The notes: a model not told the origin generated them from the sequence alone. Positions 8,887-18,262 are shown, counted from the stretch's first letter. The stretch: DNA of 64,000 nt from Fibrobacteria bacterium (GCA_025360005.1 JANYDA010000009.1:1-64000), one strand, 5' to 3'. Program-made: numbers and translations.

Positions 8887-9139
8887 CAGGCCGCCGGCCC
8901 ACGGCGTATCCTTCCCCTTATTCCACCTCTTGCGCCTAGTCTGCCCTTTGCCGAAACGTCTTCAGGGATTCCCCTTGTCGCCGCTTGGGCCCGTGCGCTT
9001 GACCCCGGATTATTGCGTTTCACACCATATTTGATTCAGCCCAAGCAGGGCCTGGCTAGCTTGCTAGCTGCCGCAACGTACCCATTCGGTTGGGGGCTCT
9101 GGGTGCCGTGGCTGTTCAAATATAGGAAAAGGGAAGACG

Positions 9140-9667
9140 ATGAATCCAATGGGCCTGGTTCAAGTTGGGCATCCCGAATTTCCCATCCGGCGGGAATTCA
9201 AGGAAAAGCATTTCGGCAACGTATATAACCAGTATTACTGGAAAGTGTATCGCATCTGCCAGCGCTACAGTCCCAGGCCTGAAGACGCCAAGGATCTAAC
9301 CCATGATGTTTTCGTGCGGTACTACCTGAATTTTGAAAAATTCAGGCATGAATCGAGCCCCTCGACTTGGATGCACAGAGTTGCCATCAACCTCGGCATC
9401 GAAAAGTGGAGAAAGGACAGGATCCAATATCTGGATGACAACGAATTGAAGTCCATTCCCGACGGCTACCACGATAATGAAACCATACTGCTGAACAGGA
9501 TTACCGTGAAGAAAATTCTGGCCCGCTGTCCGGAGCTCACGCGGAAAATACTTTCCCTGTTTCATGTGGAGAGAATGACACAGTTTGAAATCGGCAAAAT
9601 GCTGGGTATATCCAGGGCGACGGTGGCAAGGCATCTGATCCATTTAAGGCAATTCCGCCAGCTTTAA
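9140..9667 (+). CDS. ECF-type RNA polymerase sigma factor
   Basis: A 175-residue sigma-70 family protein with GGGAAGACG directly upstream of the ATG. Region 2 is visible as EDAKDLTHDVFVRYYLNFEKFRHESSPSTWMHRVAINLG, with sigma2.2-like acidic motif and Trp-rich 2.3/2.4. Region 4 is LTRKILSLFHVERMTQFEIGKMLGISRATVARHLIHLR, containing a helix-turn-helix. No anti-sigma gene follows, unlike most ECF loci, so control is not evident. About 250 bp without a gene precede it, including a duplicated GCTAGC (9055-9068) whose role is unclear. Confidence 0.85.
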   Translation: MNPMGLVQVGHPEFPIRREFKEKHFGNVYNQYYWKVYRICQRYSPRPEDAKDLTHDVFVRYYLNFEKFRHESSPSTWMHRVAINLGIEKWRKDRIQYLDDNELKSIPDGYHDNETILLNRITVKKILARCPELTRKILSLFHVERMTQFEIGKMLGISRATVARHLIHLRQFRQL

Positions 9668-9721
9668 ACGGGCACAAACCCCTGACATGTACCGACCAGA
9701 TGCATGGAAATGGAGTTTTCT

Positions 9722-11557
9722 TTACGAAACTTTACGGTACAAGAGAAAGTTGTAGGGGTTGCCATCCAGGGTATCGCCCGGACCGCACGTGCGTTGGGCT
9801 ACCCGCCCGGGTCCGCCCCAACGGGCATCGGAGGAATCCAGCAAGAGTTCCCAATTGCCCTCATGAACCGGAGCCGCCGCCTTAATGGAGTGATCATTGA
9901 AATTCATGAGGCAAAAGAGTTCACCGCTTTCCCCGTCCGACGTCCCAAAGCTACGGCGCACCATGGAAAAGACAAAGTCCTTGCCTTCCATTTCCATTCC
10001 CTCGCGGCTAAGGCGCCGCAGAGGCGGTAGGGATTTGCGCAAGGCGATGAGTTCCCGGTAAAACTCATATATGATCCGGTTGCCGCCGGATTCCATCCGG
10101 TTCCAGTCCAGCCTGGAACATTGGAACGTTTCCAGAGCGCAGGGATTGGGGACCTCGATACCGCTGTGGAGGGCCATGAATTCCATTTGCCGGCCCGCAC
10201 AAACGGCCTTCACCAATTCCGGATCGCAATAATCCGCGAAGAACTGGAAGGGATTGCTTTCCCCGTATTCCTCTCCCATGAATAGCATGGGGATATACGG
10301 GGATGCGAACAAGGCTCCCGCGGCCAATTTGTAGGCTTCCTGGCCGATAAGGCTGTTTAACCTTTCACCCAGGGGACGGTTGCCTATCCTGTCGTGATGT
10401 TGCGTGCTGACCACGAATTGACCCGGCGATCGCAAGGCGGATGAGGCGCCGAAGCGACGGCCCCGCATGGGGCTATATTCCCCCGCATAGACAAACCCTT
10501 CGCGGTTGGCCTTCACGAATCGGTGGGTGGCGCCATAGTCGGCTCCATAATGCGACTTATCCTTCCTAAGCATGGCATCGATGCAATGCTGGAAATCATC
10601 CAGCCATTGCGCATGCATGCCGTGGCCTCCGGTCTCTTTGCCGCTCAGCATGCGCGGATCGTTGAGATCGCTTTCGGCGATGAGGTGGCGGCGCCTGCCA
10701 TTGCGTTCGGAAAAATGCGTCACCTGTTCGGATAATTCGGCCAGGAAATGCCGCGCAGACATGTCGTAGATCTGGTGCGTGGCATCCAGGCGCAGCCCGT
10801 CGATATGAAACTCGCGCAGCCAATACAGCGCATTCTCGACGAAGAACGCGCGGATTTGATCGCTATAACCCGCATCGAAATTAATGGCCTTTCCCCATGG
10901 CGTTTGGTAATTTTGCGTGAAATAGGGGGCGAACTCCTGGAAGTAGTTCCCTTCCGGTCCCACGTGATTGTAGACGACGTCCAGAATTACCGCAATGCCT
11001 TCGGCATGGCACGCATCCACAAGTTGCTTGAGGCTTTGCGGCCCCCCATAGCTATGCTGCACGGCATAGGGATAGGCCCCGTCGTAGCCCCAATTGCGCA
11101 CTCCCGGAAACTGGTTGACGGGCATGATCTCGATGGTATTGACGCCCAGATCCTTGAAATGGGGTAGCTTAGATGCTACTGCCTCGAGCGTGCCTTCCTG
11201 TGTGAACGTTCCGGCATGCAATTCGTAGATGATGGCTTCATCCAAGGGATGGCCCATCCAATGTTGATCGGTCCAGTTGAAATCGCCGTGATCCCAGACT
11301 TGGGAAGCCCCTGGAACACCCTCGGGCTGGTAGAAGGATGCCGGGTCCGGATAAGATGCGCCCTCATTGATGCGGTACTTGTACAAGGTGCCCGGAGGGA
11401 TATCCTCCCATCTGGCCTCCCAATAGCCCCGGGCATTCTTGCTCAGGGGCCTTATCTCTCCGCGCTTTGGAAACTCAATGCTGAGGCGCTCCGCCTCGGG
11501 TGCGAAAACCCGGAACAGGCAATTCCCATTTCCCTGATAGAGCGCGCCGATTCTCAT
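9722..11557 (-). CDS. treZ: malto-oligosyltrehalose trehalohydrolase
   Basis: A 611-residue GH13 enzyme with a strong GGAGG site before the ATG. Residues 1-95 form the N-terminal CBM48-like beta-sandwich ([15 protein letters not shown]), followed by a TIM barrel with the GH13 signatures DVVYNHVG (about 193-200), DGLRLDATH (nucleophile Asp258), AESDLND (acid/base Glu295) and [11 protein letters not shown]. It releases trehalose from maltooligosyl-trehalose. Length and motifs fit TreZ better than glycogen branching enzyme. The partner synthase treY is not in the window, which is unusual because the two are commonly adjacent. Confidence 0.92.
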   Translation of the reverse strand: MRIGALYQGNGNCLFRVFAPEAERLSIEFPKRGEIRPLSKNARGYWEARWEDIPPGTLYKYRINEGASYPDPASFYQPEGVPGASQVWDHGDFNWTDQHWMGHPLDEAIIYELHAGTFTQEGTLEAVASKLPHFKDLGVNTIEIMPVNQFPGVRNWGYDGAYPYAVQHSYGGPQSLKQLVDACHAEGIAVILDVVYNHVGPEGNYFQEFAPYFTQNYQTPWGKAINFDAGYSDQIRAFFVENALYWLREFHIDGLRLDATHQIYDMSARHFLAELSEQVTHFSERNGRRRHLIAESDLNDPRMLSGKETGGHGMHAQWLDDFQHCIDAMLRKDKSHYGADYGATHRFVKANREGFVYAGEYSPMRGRRFGASSALRSPGQFVVSTQHHDRIGNRPLGERLNSLIGQEAYKLAAGALFASPYIPMLFMGEEYGESNPFQFFADYCDPELVKAVCAGRQMEFMALHSGIEVPNPCALETFQCSRLDWNRMESGGNRIIYEFYRELIALRKSLPPLRRLSREGMEMEGKDFVFSMVRRSFGTSDGESGELFCLMNFNDHSIKAAAPVHEGNWELLLDSSDARWGGPGRVAQRTCGPGDTLDGNPYNFLLYRKVS

Positions 11558-11753
11558 CCGGTTCCTCCGCTTTGATTATCCGCAGCTGTATTCAGAGATA
11601 TTTTTTCCAGGGGTACCAATACAAGCCTGGATAGGAGGATTCAAAAACAAAAATAGTTCTCTTTTTCCTAAAAATTCTTCACGGGCTGCGCTTTGGAATT
11701 TTTATTGGATGCATCAAGGCGGGGATTTTCCCGCCCCGATAATAGGAGAGCAT

Positions 11754-11930
11754 ATGCTTCACTACTCGCTTGTCTTTCTGCTCTTGGCCATCTTGGCGGC
11801 GTTTCTGGGCTTCGGAGGTCTGGTGGCAGGGGCCATGGTCTCCATCGCGAAAATATTATTCGTGCTGTTCCTGGTCGTATGGGCTGTCACGTTTTTCACC
11901 CGTGGCCCTCGCGCCAGAAGCCTTCCTTGA
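11754..11930 (+). CDS. DUF1328-family small membrane protein
   Basis: A 58-residue protein with AGGAG 5 nt before the ATG. It has two hydrophobic helices, [17 protein letters not shown] and [21 protein letters not shown], separated by LVAGAM. This is the pattern of the DUF1328/YtjA family, inner-membrane proteins of unknown function often linked to stress. A GC-rich inverted repeat (GGCGGG/CCCGCC at about 11718-11732) lies 20 nt upstream and could influence expression. Confidence 0.85.
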   Translation: MLHYSLVFLLLAILAAFLGFGGLVAGAMVSIAKILFVLFLVVWAVTFFTRGPRARSLP

Positions 11931-11943
11931 TGGCTTTCAGCCA

Positions 11944-11973
11944 GCGAGCGATTGCATGATGGCGATCGCTCGC
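11944..11973. repeat. 9-bp perfect inverted repeat after the DUF1328 gene
   Basis: GCGAGCGAT (11944-11952) and ATCGCTCGC (11965-11973) are perfectly complementary around a 12-nt loop, 13 nt after the DUF1328 stop. The right arm overlaps the octamer GCGATCGC. No T run follows, so it could be a non-canonical terminator, an mRNA stabiliser or an unrelated palindrome. Confidence 0.4.
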
Positions 11974-12126
11974 CAACTACCTTTGGCCGCTGACCGGTTC
12001 AGCGGAATCCAATCCCTTTCAGGTCGCGCGTACAGCGGGAGCATCAGTGGTCGATAATTGTTATCCCACGTTACCTGTGCGGGCAATCCCCCCTCACCCA
12101 GGCATGAAAGCGTGTTGCGGGGATCG

Positions 12127-12942
12127 ATGAGTTCCTTGCGTATACCGGTGGAAATTTCTCCGCCACGCATCGGTTGCGCAGGATGGGCCCTTGAGAAGAA
12201 GCTCCAATCCCGCTTTCCAGAAGAAGGCACCCATCTTCAGCGCTATGCGGCCATGTTCTCTTGCGTGGAAATAAATTCCTCTTTCTACCGCCCGCATAAG
12301 CCGGAAACGTATCGCCGCTGGGCGGAATCGGTCCCGGAATCATTCCGGTTTTCCGTCAAGGTTCCTAAGGAAATCACGCATGTGCGCAGGCTGAGGGATT
12401 GCCAAGCGCCTCTCGATCGTTTCCTTTCCCAAGTCCACCAGCTAGGCGTAAAATTGGGCCCGCTGTTGATCCAGATTCCCCCCAGTGAAAGGTTCGACGC
12501 GAGGGTCGCGGAGATTTTTTTCGATTATTTCCGAGCAGGCTTTTCCGGCCTTCTGGCCTTGGAGCCTCGTCACTCCTCTTGGTTTGGGGCCGATGCGGAA
12601 GCAATGCTTAAGGAACGTGGCGTCGCCCTTGTGGCCGCGGATCCTTCCGTGGTTCCTGCTGCGTCCGAGACCTCGGGCGGGTCGGGTTTTGCATACCATA
12701 GGTTGCATGGCTCCCCGAAAATGTATTACTCCAATTATCCTGCGCGAAAACTATCCGATCTCGCAACCTCTCTGGCAATAGCAGCGAAGCGAGGGGACAC
12801 GTATTGCATTTTTGACAATACCGCCCAAGGTCATGCCATCCCTAACGCCTTCACGCTAAAGAGAATGATCAATGAGATATCCTATCTGACTGCAGATCTT
12901 GTATCGTCACATGCGCCCTCCCGCCAGGGAGTGTTGGGGTGA
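12127..12942 (+). CDS. DUF72 (YecE-like) protein
   Basis: A 271-residue TIM-barrel-like protein starting at the ATG with GCGGGG upstream. DUF72 signatures: IGCAGWAL at the N-terminus; CVEINSSFYRPHKPETYRRWAESVPESFRFSVKVPKEITH; GPLLIQIPPS; GLLALEPRHSSWF; FAYHRLHGSPKMYYSNY; and CIFDNTAQGHAIPNA near the C-terminus. The family is widespread and its biochemical role is not settled. It is a single gene with about 200 bp of non-coding DNA before it and no evident operon partner. Confidence 0.88.
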   Translation: MSSLRIPVEISPPRIGCAGWALEKKLQSRFPEEGTHLQRYAAMFSCVEINSSFYRPHKPETYRRWAESVPESFRFSVKVPKEITHVRRLRDCQAPLDRFLSQVHQLGVKLGPLLIQIPPSERFDARVAEIFFDYFRAGFSGLLALEPRHSSWFGADAEAMLKERGVALVAADPSVVPAASETSGGSGFAYHRLHGSPKMYYSNYPARKLSDLATSLAIAAKRGDTYCIFDNTAQGHAIPNAFTLKRMINEISYLTADLVSSHAPSRQGVLG

Positions 12943-13161
12943 CGTCTGCGCTGGAGCCTCCCCGCCCAGGCATTTAGGATTCCGATGTCCTTTGCCGATC
13001 AGCACAAGCGTAGGCGTTCCCCGCGAGGCGGAAAAAGGCCGTTACCTTAGGCCTTGATGCCGATTGCGGCACGGGTGAACCCGATCAAGGTTCCATTAAC
13101 CATGGGTACCTGCTTTCAAGCGGATGCTCGAAGCGGGGCAAATCAATTTTGATTATCCCCC

Positions 13162-13190
13162 TTGACGGGTTTCAAAACCCTTCCTACATA
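13162..13190 (+). promoter_or_regulatory. sigma-70-type promoter with an operator palindrome in the spacer
   Basis: TTGACG at 13162-13167 and TACATA at 13185-13190 are separated by exactly 17 bp, a good housekeeping promoter. Positions 13167-13180 read GGGTTTCAAAACCC, an inverted repeat of GGGTTT and AAACCC around CA. A repressor bound there would occupy the space between -35 and -10, which suggests repression when sulfur is plentiful. The regulator is not identified. Confidence 0.55.
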
Positions 13191-13209
13191 TTAAACATAT
13201 AGGAGTAAT

Positions 13210-13227
13210 ATGCGATTCTTTCGTTAG
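13210..13227 (+). CDS. possible five-codon leader peptide (MRFFR)
   Basis: AGGAG at 13201-13205 sits at ideal distance from ATG CGA TTC TTT CGT TAG. This is a better translation start than that of the following YezD gene. Direct copies of TAAACATATA flank it (13192-13201 and 13245-13254). It may be a translated leader that couples or attenuates downstream expression, or a chance match. Confidence 0.25.
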   Translation: MRFFR

Positions 13228-13254
13228 TCATCGCCTTTTTCACATAAACATATA

Positions 13255-13452
13255 ATGTCTATAGGTATGCATATGAAAGAGATAAGAGAAGCCGGAGAAG
13301 CGGATGGCCGAAAGGAATGGACGACTTCCGATTTGGCGCCCATCCTCGCCGCCTTACGCGGGCTGCGCTTTGGATCGGTGGAACTGATCATCCAGGACTA
13401 CAGGCTCATCCAAATCGATAGGAACGAGAAAATCCGGCCTGCCAAAACCTGA
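13255..13452 (+). CDS. yezD: YezD-like (DUF2292) small protein
   Basis: A 65-residue protein whose second half, LRGLRFGSVELIIQDYRLIQIDRNEKIR, matches the DUF2292/YezD pattern (GSV.I.I.dg.ivqId..EK.R). These small proteins are found at the head of sulfate-assimilation gene clusters in many bacteria and their function is not established. The start could also be the ATG at 13267 or 13273, and none has a strong ribosome-binding site. It is the first gene of the sulfur locus, immediately behind its promoter and 117 bp before the porin gene. Confidence 0.75.
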   Translation: MSIGMHMKEIREAGEADGRKEWTTSDLAPILAALRGLRFGSVELIIQDYRLIQIDRNEKIRPAKT

Positions 13453-13569
13453 ACGCACTTTTCCATAGGCCCACCGGAAAACCGGAAGCCAAGCCCTAAC
13501 CGGCGTCAACCAAAACAAAAACCCGAGGCCCGATTGCGCAGAGCGAAGGGCCCGATAATAGGAGTTCAA

Positions 13570-15027
13570 ATGTCCTCTCATCCTGTAGGCCGCCCGCAAT
13601 CCCGAAATAAACTCGCCGGTTCTTTGGCCGTAATGGCCGCTTTCGTTTCCCTGTCTTCCAGCCCGTCACGGGCTGAAGAGGTTTCCGTGGCCGATACCGT
13701 CAACCTCCAGGAATTGCGGCAGAAGGTTCTCATCCTGGAAAGAAAATTGGAGGTCAAAGACGAAGAAGCGGCGACCAAGGCGGCGGACGCTCCCAAGTTC
13801 ACGGCCGGGCCCGACGGATTCGTTTTCAAATCGGCGGACGAGGCCTTTCAACTGAAATGGCGCGGCCTGTTGCAGGTGGACTACCGCCATTATTTCGACG
13901 GACAGGACACGGGCAGCCAGCGTACGTACCTTGGACGTTACCCGAACAACTTCGCCAATACCTTCCTGTTGCGCAAGGTGCGCCCGTCATTCGACGTGAC
14001 GCTCTATAAATACGCCACCTTCCGCATCGTCCCCGATTTCGGGGGTGGAAGCACCACCCTGCTGGACGCCTATGGCGAACTGGCATTGTGGCCTGAGTTC
14101 AAGCTGAGAGTAGGTAAATTCACCGCGCCGTTTGGAATCGAACGTCTGCAATCCGCGAATGATAATTTCTTTGTGGAATACGGTTTGACGTCCAACCTGT
14201 CCCGCAACCGCGACATCGGCGCGCAGATCTCGGGCGACTTGCTGAATGAGTCCTATAGCTACAGCCTGGGCGTGTTCAACGGCGGCACCGACGGGCTCAA
14301 TAAGGATAATGACAGCACCAGCCACAAGGATATCGCCGGCCGCTTGTTCGCTTTGCCTTTCAAAACCGGCGATATCGAACTCGTCCGCAACTTAGGGTTC
14401 GGCGTCGCGGGAGCCTGGGGCAAGCATTACGGGGACAGCGTCAATACCGGCCTGCCCCAATTCCGCTCCCCTGCGCAGAACACCATCTTCCAATACCTCC
14501 AGGGCGCGCGGGACAGCGTCACCGCTCAAGCTAAGGGCACCTACTATAGCCTAATCCCGCAAGGCTATTGGTTCTGGGGCTCGCTGGGATTGTTGGGCGA
14601 ATATGCCTACACCTCGCAGGAAGCCTGGATTCCCAAGAAGAAGTCGGCGGTCAAGACCCCGATCGAATCCCGGGCATGGGAAGCTACCGCCCTCTATGTG
14701 GTCACGGGGGAATCGCCCTCTTATAAAGGCGTCAAGCCCAGGCATCCCCTGGCTGCGGACGGATCCGGCTTCGGCGCCATTGAGTTGGTGGCGCGCGCCG
14801 GTCAGCTCGATACGGATCCGAACAACACCTTTCCGGCCTTCGCCGATGGCCTCAAGTCCGTCAACCAGGCGACCTCCTTCGGCGGCGGCGTGAACTGGTA
14901 TCTCAACCGCGCCGTGAAATGGACGTTCGATTATGAGCAAACCCTGTTCAAGGGCGGCAACCGTGCGACCATTGCGGATCGCGATGATGAAAAGGTATTC
15001 ACCACCCGCTTGCAATTCGCGTACTGA
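13570..15027 (+). CDS. OprP/OprO-type outer-membrane porin
   Basis: A 485-residue protein starting at ATG 13570, with AGGAG 6 nt upstream. Signal peptide, then a short coiled coil (LQELRQKVLILERKLEV, trimerisation-type), then a 16-strand-like beta-barrel of the phosphate-selective porin O/P family: GLLQVDYRHYF, FLLRKVRPSFDVTLYKYATFRIVPDF, ELRLRVGKF-like KLRVGKFTAPFGIERL and a C-terminal aromatic-ending strand (TTRLQFAY). The family passes anions such as phosphate. Its place between yezD and a sulfate-binding protein suggests sulfate uptake across the outer membrane, which is an inference from context. Confidence 0.85.
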   Translation: MSSHPVGRPQSRNKLAGSLAVMAAFVSLSSSPSRAEEVSVADTVNLQELRQKVLILERKLEVKDEEAATKAADAPKFTAGPDGFVFKSADEAFQLKWRGLLQVDYRHYFDGQDTGSQRTYLGRYPNNFANTFLLRKVRPSFDVTLYKYATFRIVPDFGGGSTTLLDAYGELALWPEFKLRVGKFTAPFGIERLQSANDNFFVEYGLTSNLSRNRDIGAQISGDLLNESYSYSLGVFNGGTDGLNKDNDSTSHKDIAGRLFALPFKTGDIELVRNLGFGVAGAWGKHYGDSVNTGLPQFRSPAQNTIFQYLQGARDSVTAQAKGTYYSLIPQGYWFWGSLGLLGEYAYTSQEAWIPKKKSAVKTPIESRAWEATALYVVTGESPSYKGVKPRHPLAADGSGFGAIELVARAGQLDTDPNNTFPAFADGLKSVNQATSFGGGVNWYLNRAVKWTFDYEQTLFKGGNRATIADRDDEKVFTTRLQFAY

Positions 15028-15072
15028 AATACGAACGACCTATCCAATATCAATACACTTGAAAGGACTATC

Positions 15073-16092
15073 ATGCATACATTCCCTTTGCTGGCCCGTT
15101 TGGCGTCGGCCGGTCTGGCCTTCGCCCTCGCGGTTCTTCCCGCGGCGGCGGGATCCAAAAAGCTGTTGAACGTTTCCTATGATCCTACGCGGGAACTCTA
15201 TGAGGACTACAACAAAGCCTTTGCCGCGTATTGGAAAACCAGTACCGGCGAGGATGTAAGCATCTCCCAATCGCATGGCGGATCGGGAAAGCAAGGCCGG
15301 GCCGTCATCGACGGTCTGGACGCGGATGTCGTCACTTTGGCATTGGCCTATGATATCGATGCCATCGCGGAGAAGGCCCAGTTGCTTCCCAAGAACTGGC
15401 AGACTTTGCTGCCCAATAACAGCACGCCTTACACCTCCACCATCGTGTTCCTGGTGCGCAAGGGGAATCCCAAGGGCATCAAGGATTGGGACGACCTGAT
15501 CAAGCCCGGCATTTCCGTCATCACGCCGAATCCCAAAACCTCGGGCGGGGCGCGTTGGAATTATCTCGCTGCCTGGGGATACGCTTTGCAGCATCACGGG
15601 AACGATTCCGCCAAGGCGCGCGAATTCGTGGGCAAACTCTATCATAACGTGCCCGTCCTGGACGCCGGGGCGCGGGGTTCTACGACCACCTTCGTGCAAC
15701 GCGGCATCGGGGACGTGGCGATTTCCTGGGAGAACGAAGCTTTGCTGGCGGTGAAACAGTTGGGCGCCGGCAAGGTGGAAGTGGTGGCGCCTTCGGTGAG
15801 CATCCTGGCCGAACCACCGGTCGCGGTAGTCGATCGCGTGGCCGGCAAGCATGGGAACGGCAAGCTGGCTAAGGCCTATCTGGAATATCTGTATTCCGAC
15901 GAGGGCCAGGATATCGTGGCGCGGAATTTTTACCGTCCCCAATCGGAAAAAGCGGCCGCGAAATACGCGTCGCAATTCCCCAAGGTTAAACTGTTCACCA
16001 TCAAGGACGTGTTCGGCGGATGGGCCAAAGCGCAGAAGACGCATTTCGCCGACAAAGGCGTGTACGATCAGCTCTCGCAAGAGGGCAAGTGA
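15073..16092 (+). CDS. sbp: periplasmic sulfate-binding protein
   Basis: A 339-residue protein with an AAGGA site and a Sec signal peptide (cleavage near PAAAGSK). It matches the Sbp/CysP family: [108 protein letters not shown] and FYRPQSEK. It binds sulfate or thiosulfate and delivers it to the CysTWA importer. No cysT, cysW or cysA gene is in the window, so the membrane transporter must be encoded elsewhere. It lies 45 bp after the porin gene, probably in one transcript. Confidence 0.93.
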   Translation: MHTFPLLARLASAGLAFALAVLPAAAGSKKLLNVSYDPTRELYEDYNKAFAAYWKTSTGEDVSISQSHGGSGKQGRAVIDGLDADVVTLALAYDIDAIAEKAQLLPKNWQTLLPNNSTPYTSTIVFLVRKGNPKGIKDWDDLIKPGISVITPNPKTSGGARWNYLAAWGYALQHHGNDSAKAREFVGKLYHNVPVLDAGARGSTTTFVQRGIGDVAISWENEALLAVKQLGAGKVEVVAPSVSILAEPPVAVVDRVAGKHGNGKLAKAYLEYLYSDEGQDIVARNFYRPQSEKAAAKYASQFPKVKLFTIKDVFGGWAKAQKTHFADKGVYDQLSQEGK

Positions 16093-16202
16093 GTCCGCGG
16101 CGATCCCGATCCAAATCGAAAAGGGATCGCTAAAGAGGCGTCCTCTACGGCTTCCGTCGTAGGGTAACATTCAAGATACCGAACCGGACGGGTGGCGGAC
16201 TA

Positions 16203-17687
16203 ATGGCATCGATTTTTTCCCGGTTGGCGGGATTGTTGCGGGGATCCGCCAAGCAGGCGGCGCGGCCTGAACCGGTGCCGGTTAGAGCAGGCGAAGCCCA
16301 GATCCACGACAACGTCCTCGGTCTGATAGGGAACACGCCCCTGGTCCGGCTGGGCCGCATCCAAGGGAGTGGAAAGGCGCGCTTGTTCGCCAAATTGGAA
16401 TACCACAATCCCGGAGGCAGCGTTAAGGACCGGACGGGCCTGGCCATGATCGAGGCCGCCGAGGCCCAAGGCCAGCTTAAGCCCGGAGCGACGCTGGTGG
16501 AGCCCACCTATGGGAATGCCGGTATCGGCTTGGCGATCGCCGCCAAGCTCAAAGGGTACCGCCTGGTCTGCACCGTACCTGAACGGGTTTCCCCCGAAAA
16601 GATCAACCTATTGAAAGCCTATGGCGCGAAAGTCATCCTAACCCCTTCGGATCTGCCGGACGAGCACCCCGGGAGTTATCGCAAGGTGGCGGAGCGCATC
16701 GCCCGGGAAATTCCCGGGGCCTTTATGCCCAACCAGTACTTCAATGAAGCCAATCCGTTGATCCATTATCGGACGACAGAGCCGGAGATCTGGCGGCAAA
16801 CCGGAGGGCAGGTTGATGTGCTGGTGGCGGGCATGGGCACCGGCGGCACCATCAGCGGCGCGGGACGCTTTCTTAAAGAAAAGAACCCCTCCTTGAAGTT
16901 AGTCGGTGTGGATCCAAAGGGTTCGCGCTACCAGGGAGATTTCACGGGAATCCCGTCGGAGGTGCAGCCTTATAAGATGGAGGGCATGGGACAGAATTTC
17001 CTGCCCGGCACCCTGGCATTGCGGATTATCGATGAAGTCATCACCGTGGATGATGGCGAAGCATTCGGGACCGCGCGGAAGCTGGCCCTCGAAGAAGGGA
17101 TCCTGGCGGGCGGATCGTCCGGCGCGGCCGTAGCGGCGGCGTTACGGATAGCTTCCGGGTGGGCGTCGGGGATGCGCATCGTGGTGGTGCTCCCGGACGA
17201 TGGCCGCAACTATCTCTCGCGCATTTATTCCGACGATTGGATGCGGGATCAAGGTTTCCTGGATGGCGCCCGCAAGGGCGTGCCGGTTTCCGAAATCCTG
17301 GCCGGCAAACCGTTCCGTTTCCGGAATCTGCAAACGGTCCATCCGGACGATCCCGTGCGGAAGGCCATCACCGTGCTCATGTCCAACGATATCTCCCAAT
17401 TGCCCGTACTGGAAAACGGATCGCAAGTGGGATGCATCGACCAGGAAGCCATCGCCGAAAAGCTTTCCGATTTCGAAACGGAGGGCGGGGGGGATTCCGC
17501 CGCTTTCGGAGACCTCAAGGTTTCCCAGGTGATGGGGCTGCCGCTTCCCGCGTTGCAAAAGGCGTCGAGCCTGGCGAGTCCGTTCGGTTTTTTCCGTGAG
17601 CACAAGGCTGTGCTCATTCTGGAAGGCAAGGAGCCCACGGGCATTTTGACCCTTTCCGATATCGTTCAATTTCATTTGCGGACTTGA
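16203..17687 (+). CDS. PLP-dependent cysteine/cystathionine synthase with C-terminal CBS pair
   Basis: A 494-residue fold-type II PLP enzyme. The catalytic domain is about 35-350: Lys75 in NPGGSVKDR forms the PLP aldimine, GTGGTISG binds the cofactor phosphate, and ILAGGSSGAA closes the site. Residues about 365-494 form two CBS repeats (VHPDDPVRKAITVLMSNDISQLPVLENG; GILTLSDIVQFH), as in cystathionine beta-synthase. It should condense O-acetylserine or serine with sulfide or homocysteine. The loop that reads SGNTG in CysK is YGNAG here (103-107), an unusual change at the substrate-binding turn. A serine acetyltransferase two genes downstream suggests O-acetylserine sulfhydrylase activity. Confidence 0.88.
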   Translation: MASIFSRLAGLLRGSAKQAARPEPVPVRAGEAQIHDNVLGLIGNTPLVRLGRIQGSGKARLFAKLEYHNPGGSVKDRTGLAMIEAAEAQGQLKPGATLVEPTYGNAGIGLAIAAKLKGYRLVCTVPERVSPEKINLLKAYGAKVILTPSDLPDEHPGSYRKVAERIAREIPGAFMPNQYFNEANPLIHYRTTEPEIWRQTGGQVDVLVAGMGTGGTISGAGRFLKEKNPSLKLVGVDPKGSRYQGDFTGIPSEVQPYKMEGMGQNFLPGTLALRIIDEVITVDDGEAFGTARKLALEEGILAGGSSGAAVAAALRIASGWASGMRIVVVLPDDGRNYLSRIYSDDWMRDQGFLDGARKGVPVSEILAGKPFRFRNLQTVHPDDPVRKAITVLMSNDISQLPVLENGSQVGCIDQEAIAEKLSDFETEGGGDSAAFGDLKVSQVMGLPLPALQKASSLASPFGFFREHKAVLILEGKEPTGILTLSDIVQFHLRT

Positions 17688-17739
17688 GCGGCTTATGCTG
17701 TACTTTACCCGTTCAAAAACCTTTTAAGGAGTTGCGATT

Positions 17740-18255
17740 ATGGCCGTAGAAGTGAAGGAAGAAAAGAAGGATTCGCAGTCTCCGCAGTTTCCGGATACAC
17801 TCAGCCCTTTGAGCACCGCCGAAATCCTTGCGCGCGCGCGCGCCGAGGCCAGCGAACGCGGTGCGCCCTATGCCGGCAGCCTATCTCCCCTGGAAGCCTG
17901 GACGCTTTTCCGGCGCGGGGACGCCGTCCTCGTGGATGTGCGTACCGCGGAGGAGTTGAAGTTCGTCGGGCACGTTCCCGACGCGCCTCATGTGGCCTGG
18001 CAAACGGGTACGGCCTTGATCCGGAATCCGCGCTTCCTCAAGGAACTGGAGCAGAAGGCGCCGAAACCGGGCAATGTGCTCCTTCTGTGCCGCAGCGGTA
18101 AACGATCCGCCGCCGCCGCTGAAGCCGCCACCAGGGCCGGGTTCCTGAGCGTGTTCAACGTACGGGAAGGCTTCGAGGGGGAAAAGGACGAAAGCCAACA
18201 CCGGGGCGAAGAGGGCGGCTGGCGCCGGCGCGGGCTTCCCTGGGTTCAGGATTAA
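17740..18255 (+). CDS. rhodanese-like sulfurtransferase
   Basis: A 171-residue protein with AAGGAGTTGCG before the ATG. A charged, probably disordered N-terminus (1-45) precedes a single rhodanese domain: AVLVDVRTAEELKFVGHVPDAPHVAW and the active loop LLCRSGKRS with Cys117. The loop is the CxSGxRS type common in GlpE-like proteins, which carry sulfur as a persulfide. No signal peptide, so cytoplasmic. Rhodaneses recur in Family 2A encapsulin operons, where one could donate or accept sulfane sulfur. The C-terminus is highly charged. It ends 7 bp before cysE. Confidence 0.88.
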   Translation: MAVEVKEEKKDSQSPQFPDTLSPLSTAEILARARAEASERGAPYAGSLSPLEAWTLFRRGDAVLVDVRTAEELKFVGHVPDAPHVAWQTGTALIRNPRFLKELEQKAPKPGNVLLLCRSGKRSAAAAEAATRAGFLSVFNVREGFEGEKDESQHRGEEGGWRRRGLPWVQD

Positions 18256-18262
18256 CCTGCAT

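Larger units (their letters stand above)
12943..13254 (+). promoter_or_regulatory. 312-bp leader region of the sulfur locus
   Basis: No protein gene fits this stretch. The distal part is GC-rich with several short inverted repeats (for example CGAAGC/GCTCG around 13115-13130). The proximal part is AT-rich and holds the promoter, an operator-like palindrome and a short leader ORF described separately. I compared it by eye with SAM and cobalamin riboswitch cores and saw no match. It lies directly upstream of nine co-oriented sulfur genes and probably carries their main control. Confidence 0.5.

Noticed and set aside
9055-9068. Duplicated GCTAGC upstream of the ECF sigma gene as an ECF promoter or operator
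   Set aside because: Only two short palindromes without the typical AAC/CGTC ECF promoter pattern; too weak to call.
12943-13200. SAM, cobalamin or similar riboswitch before the sulfur locus
   Set aside because: No conserved core of the known classes could be recognised; a covariance-model search would be decisive.
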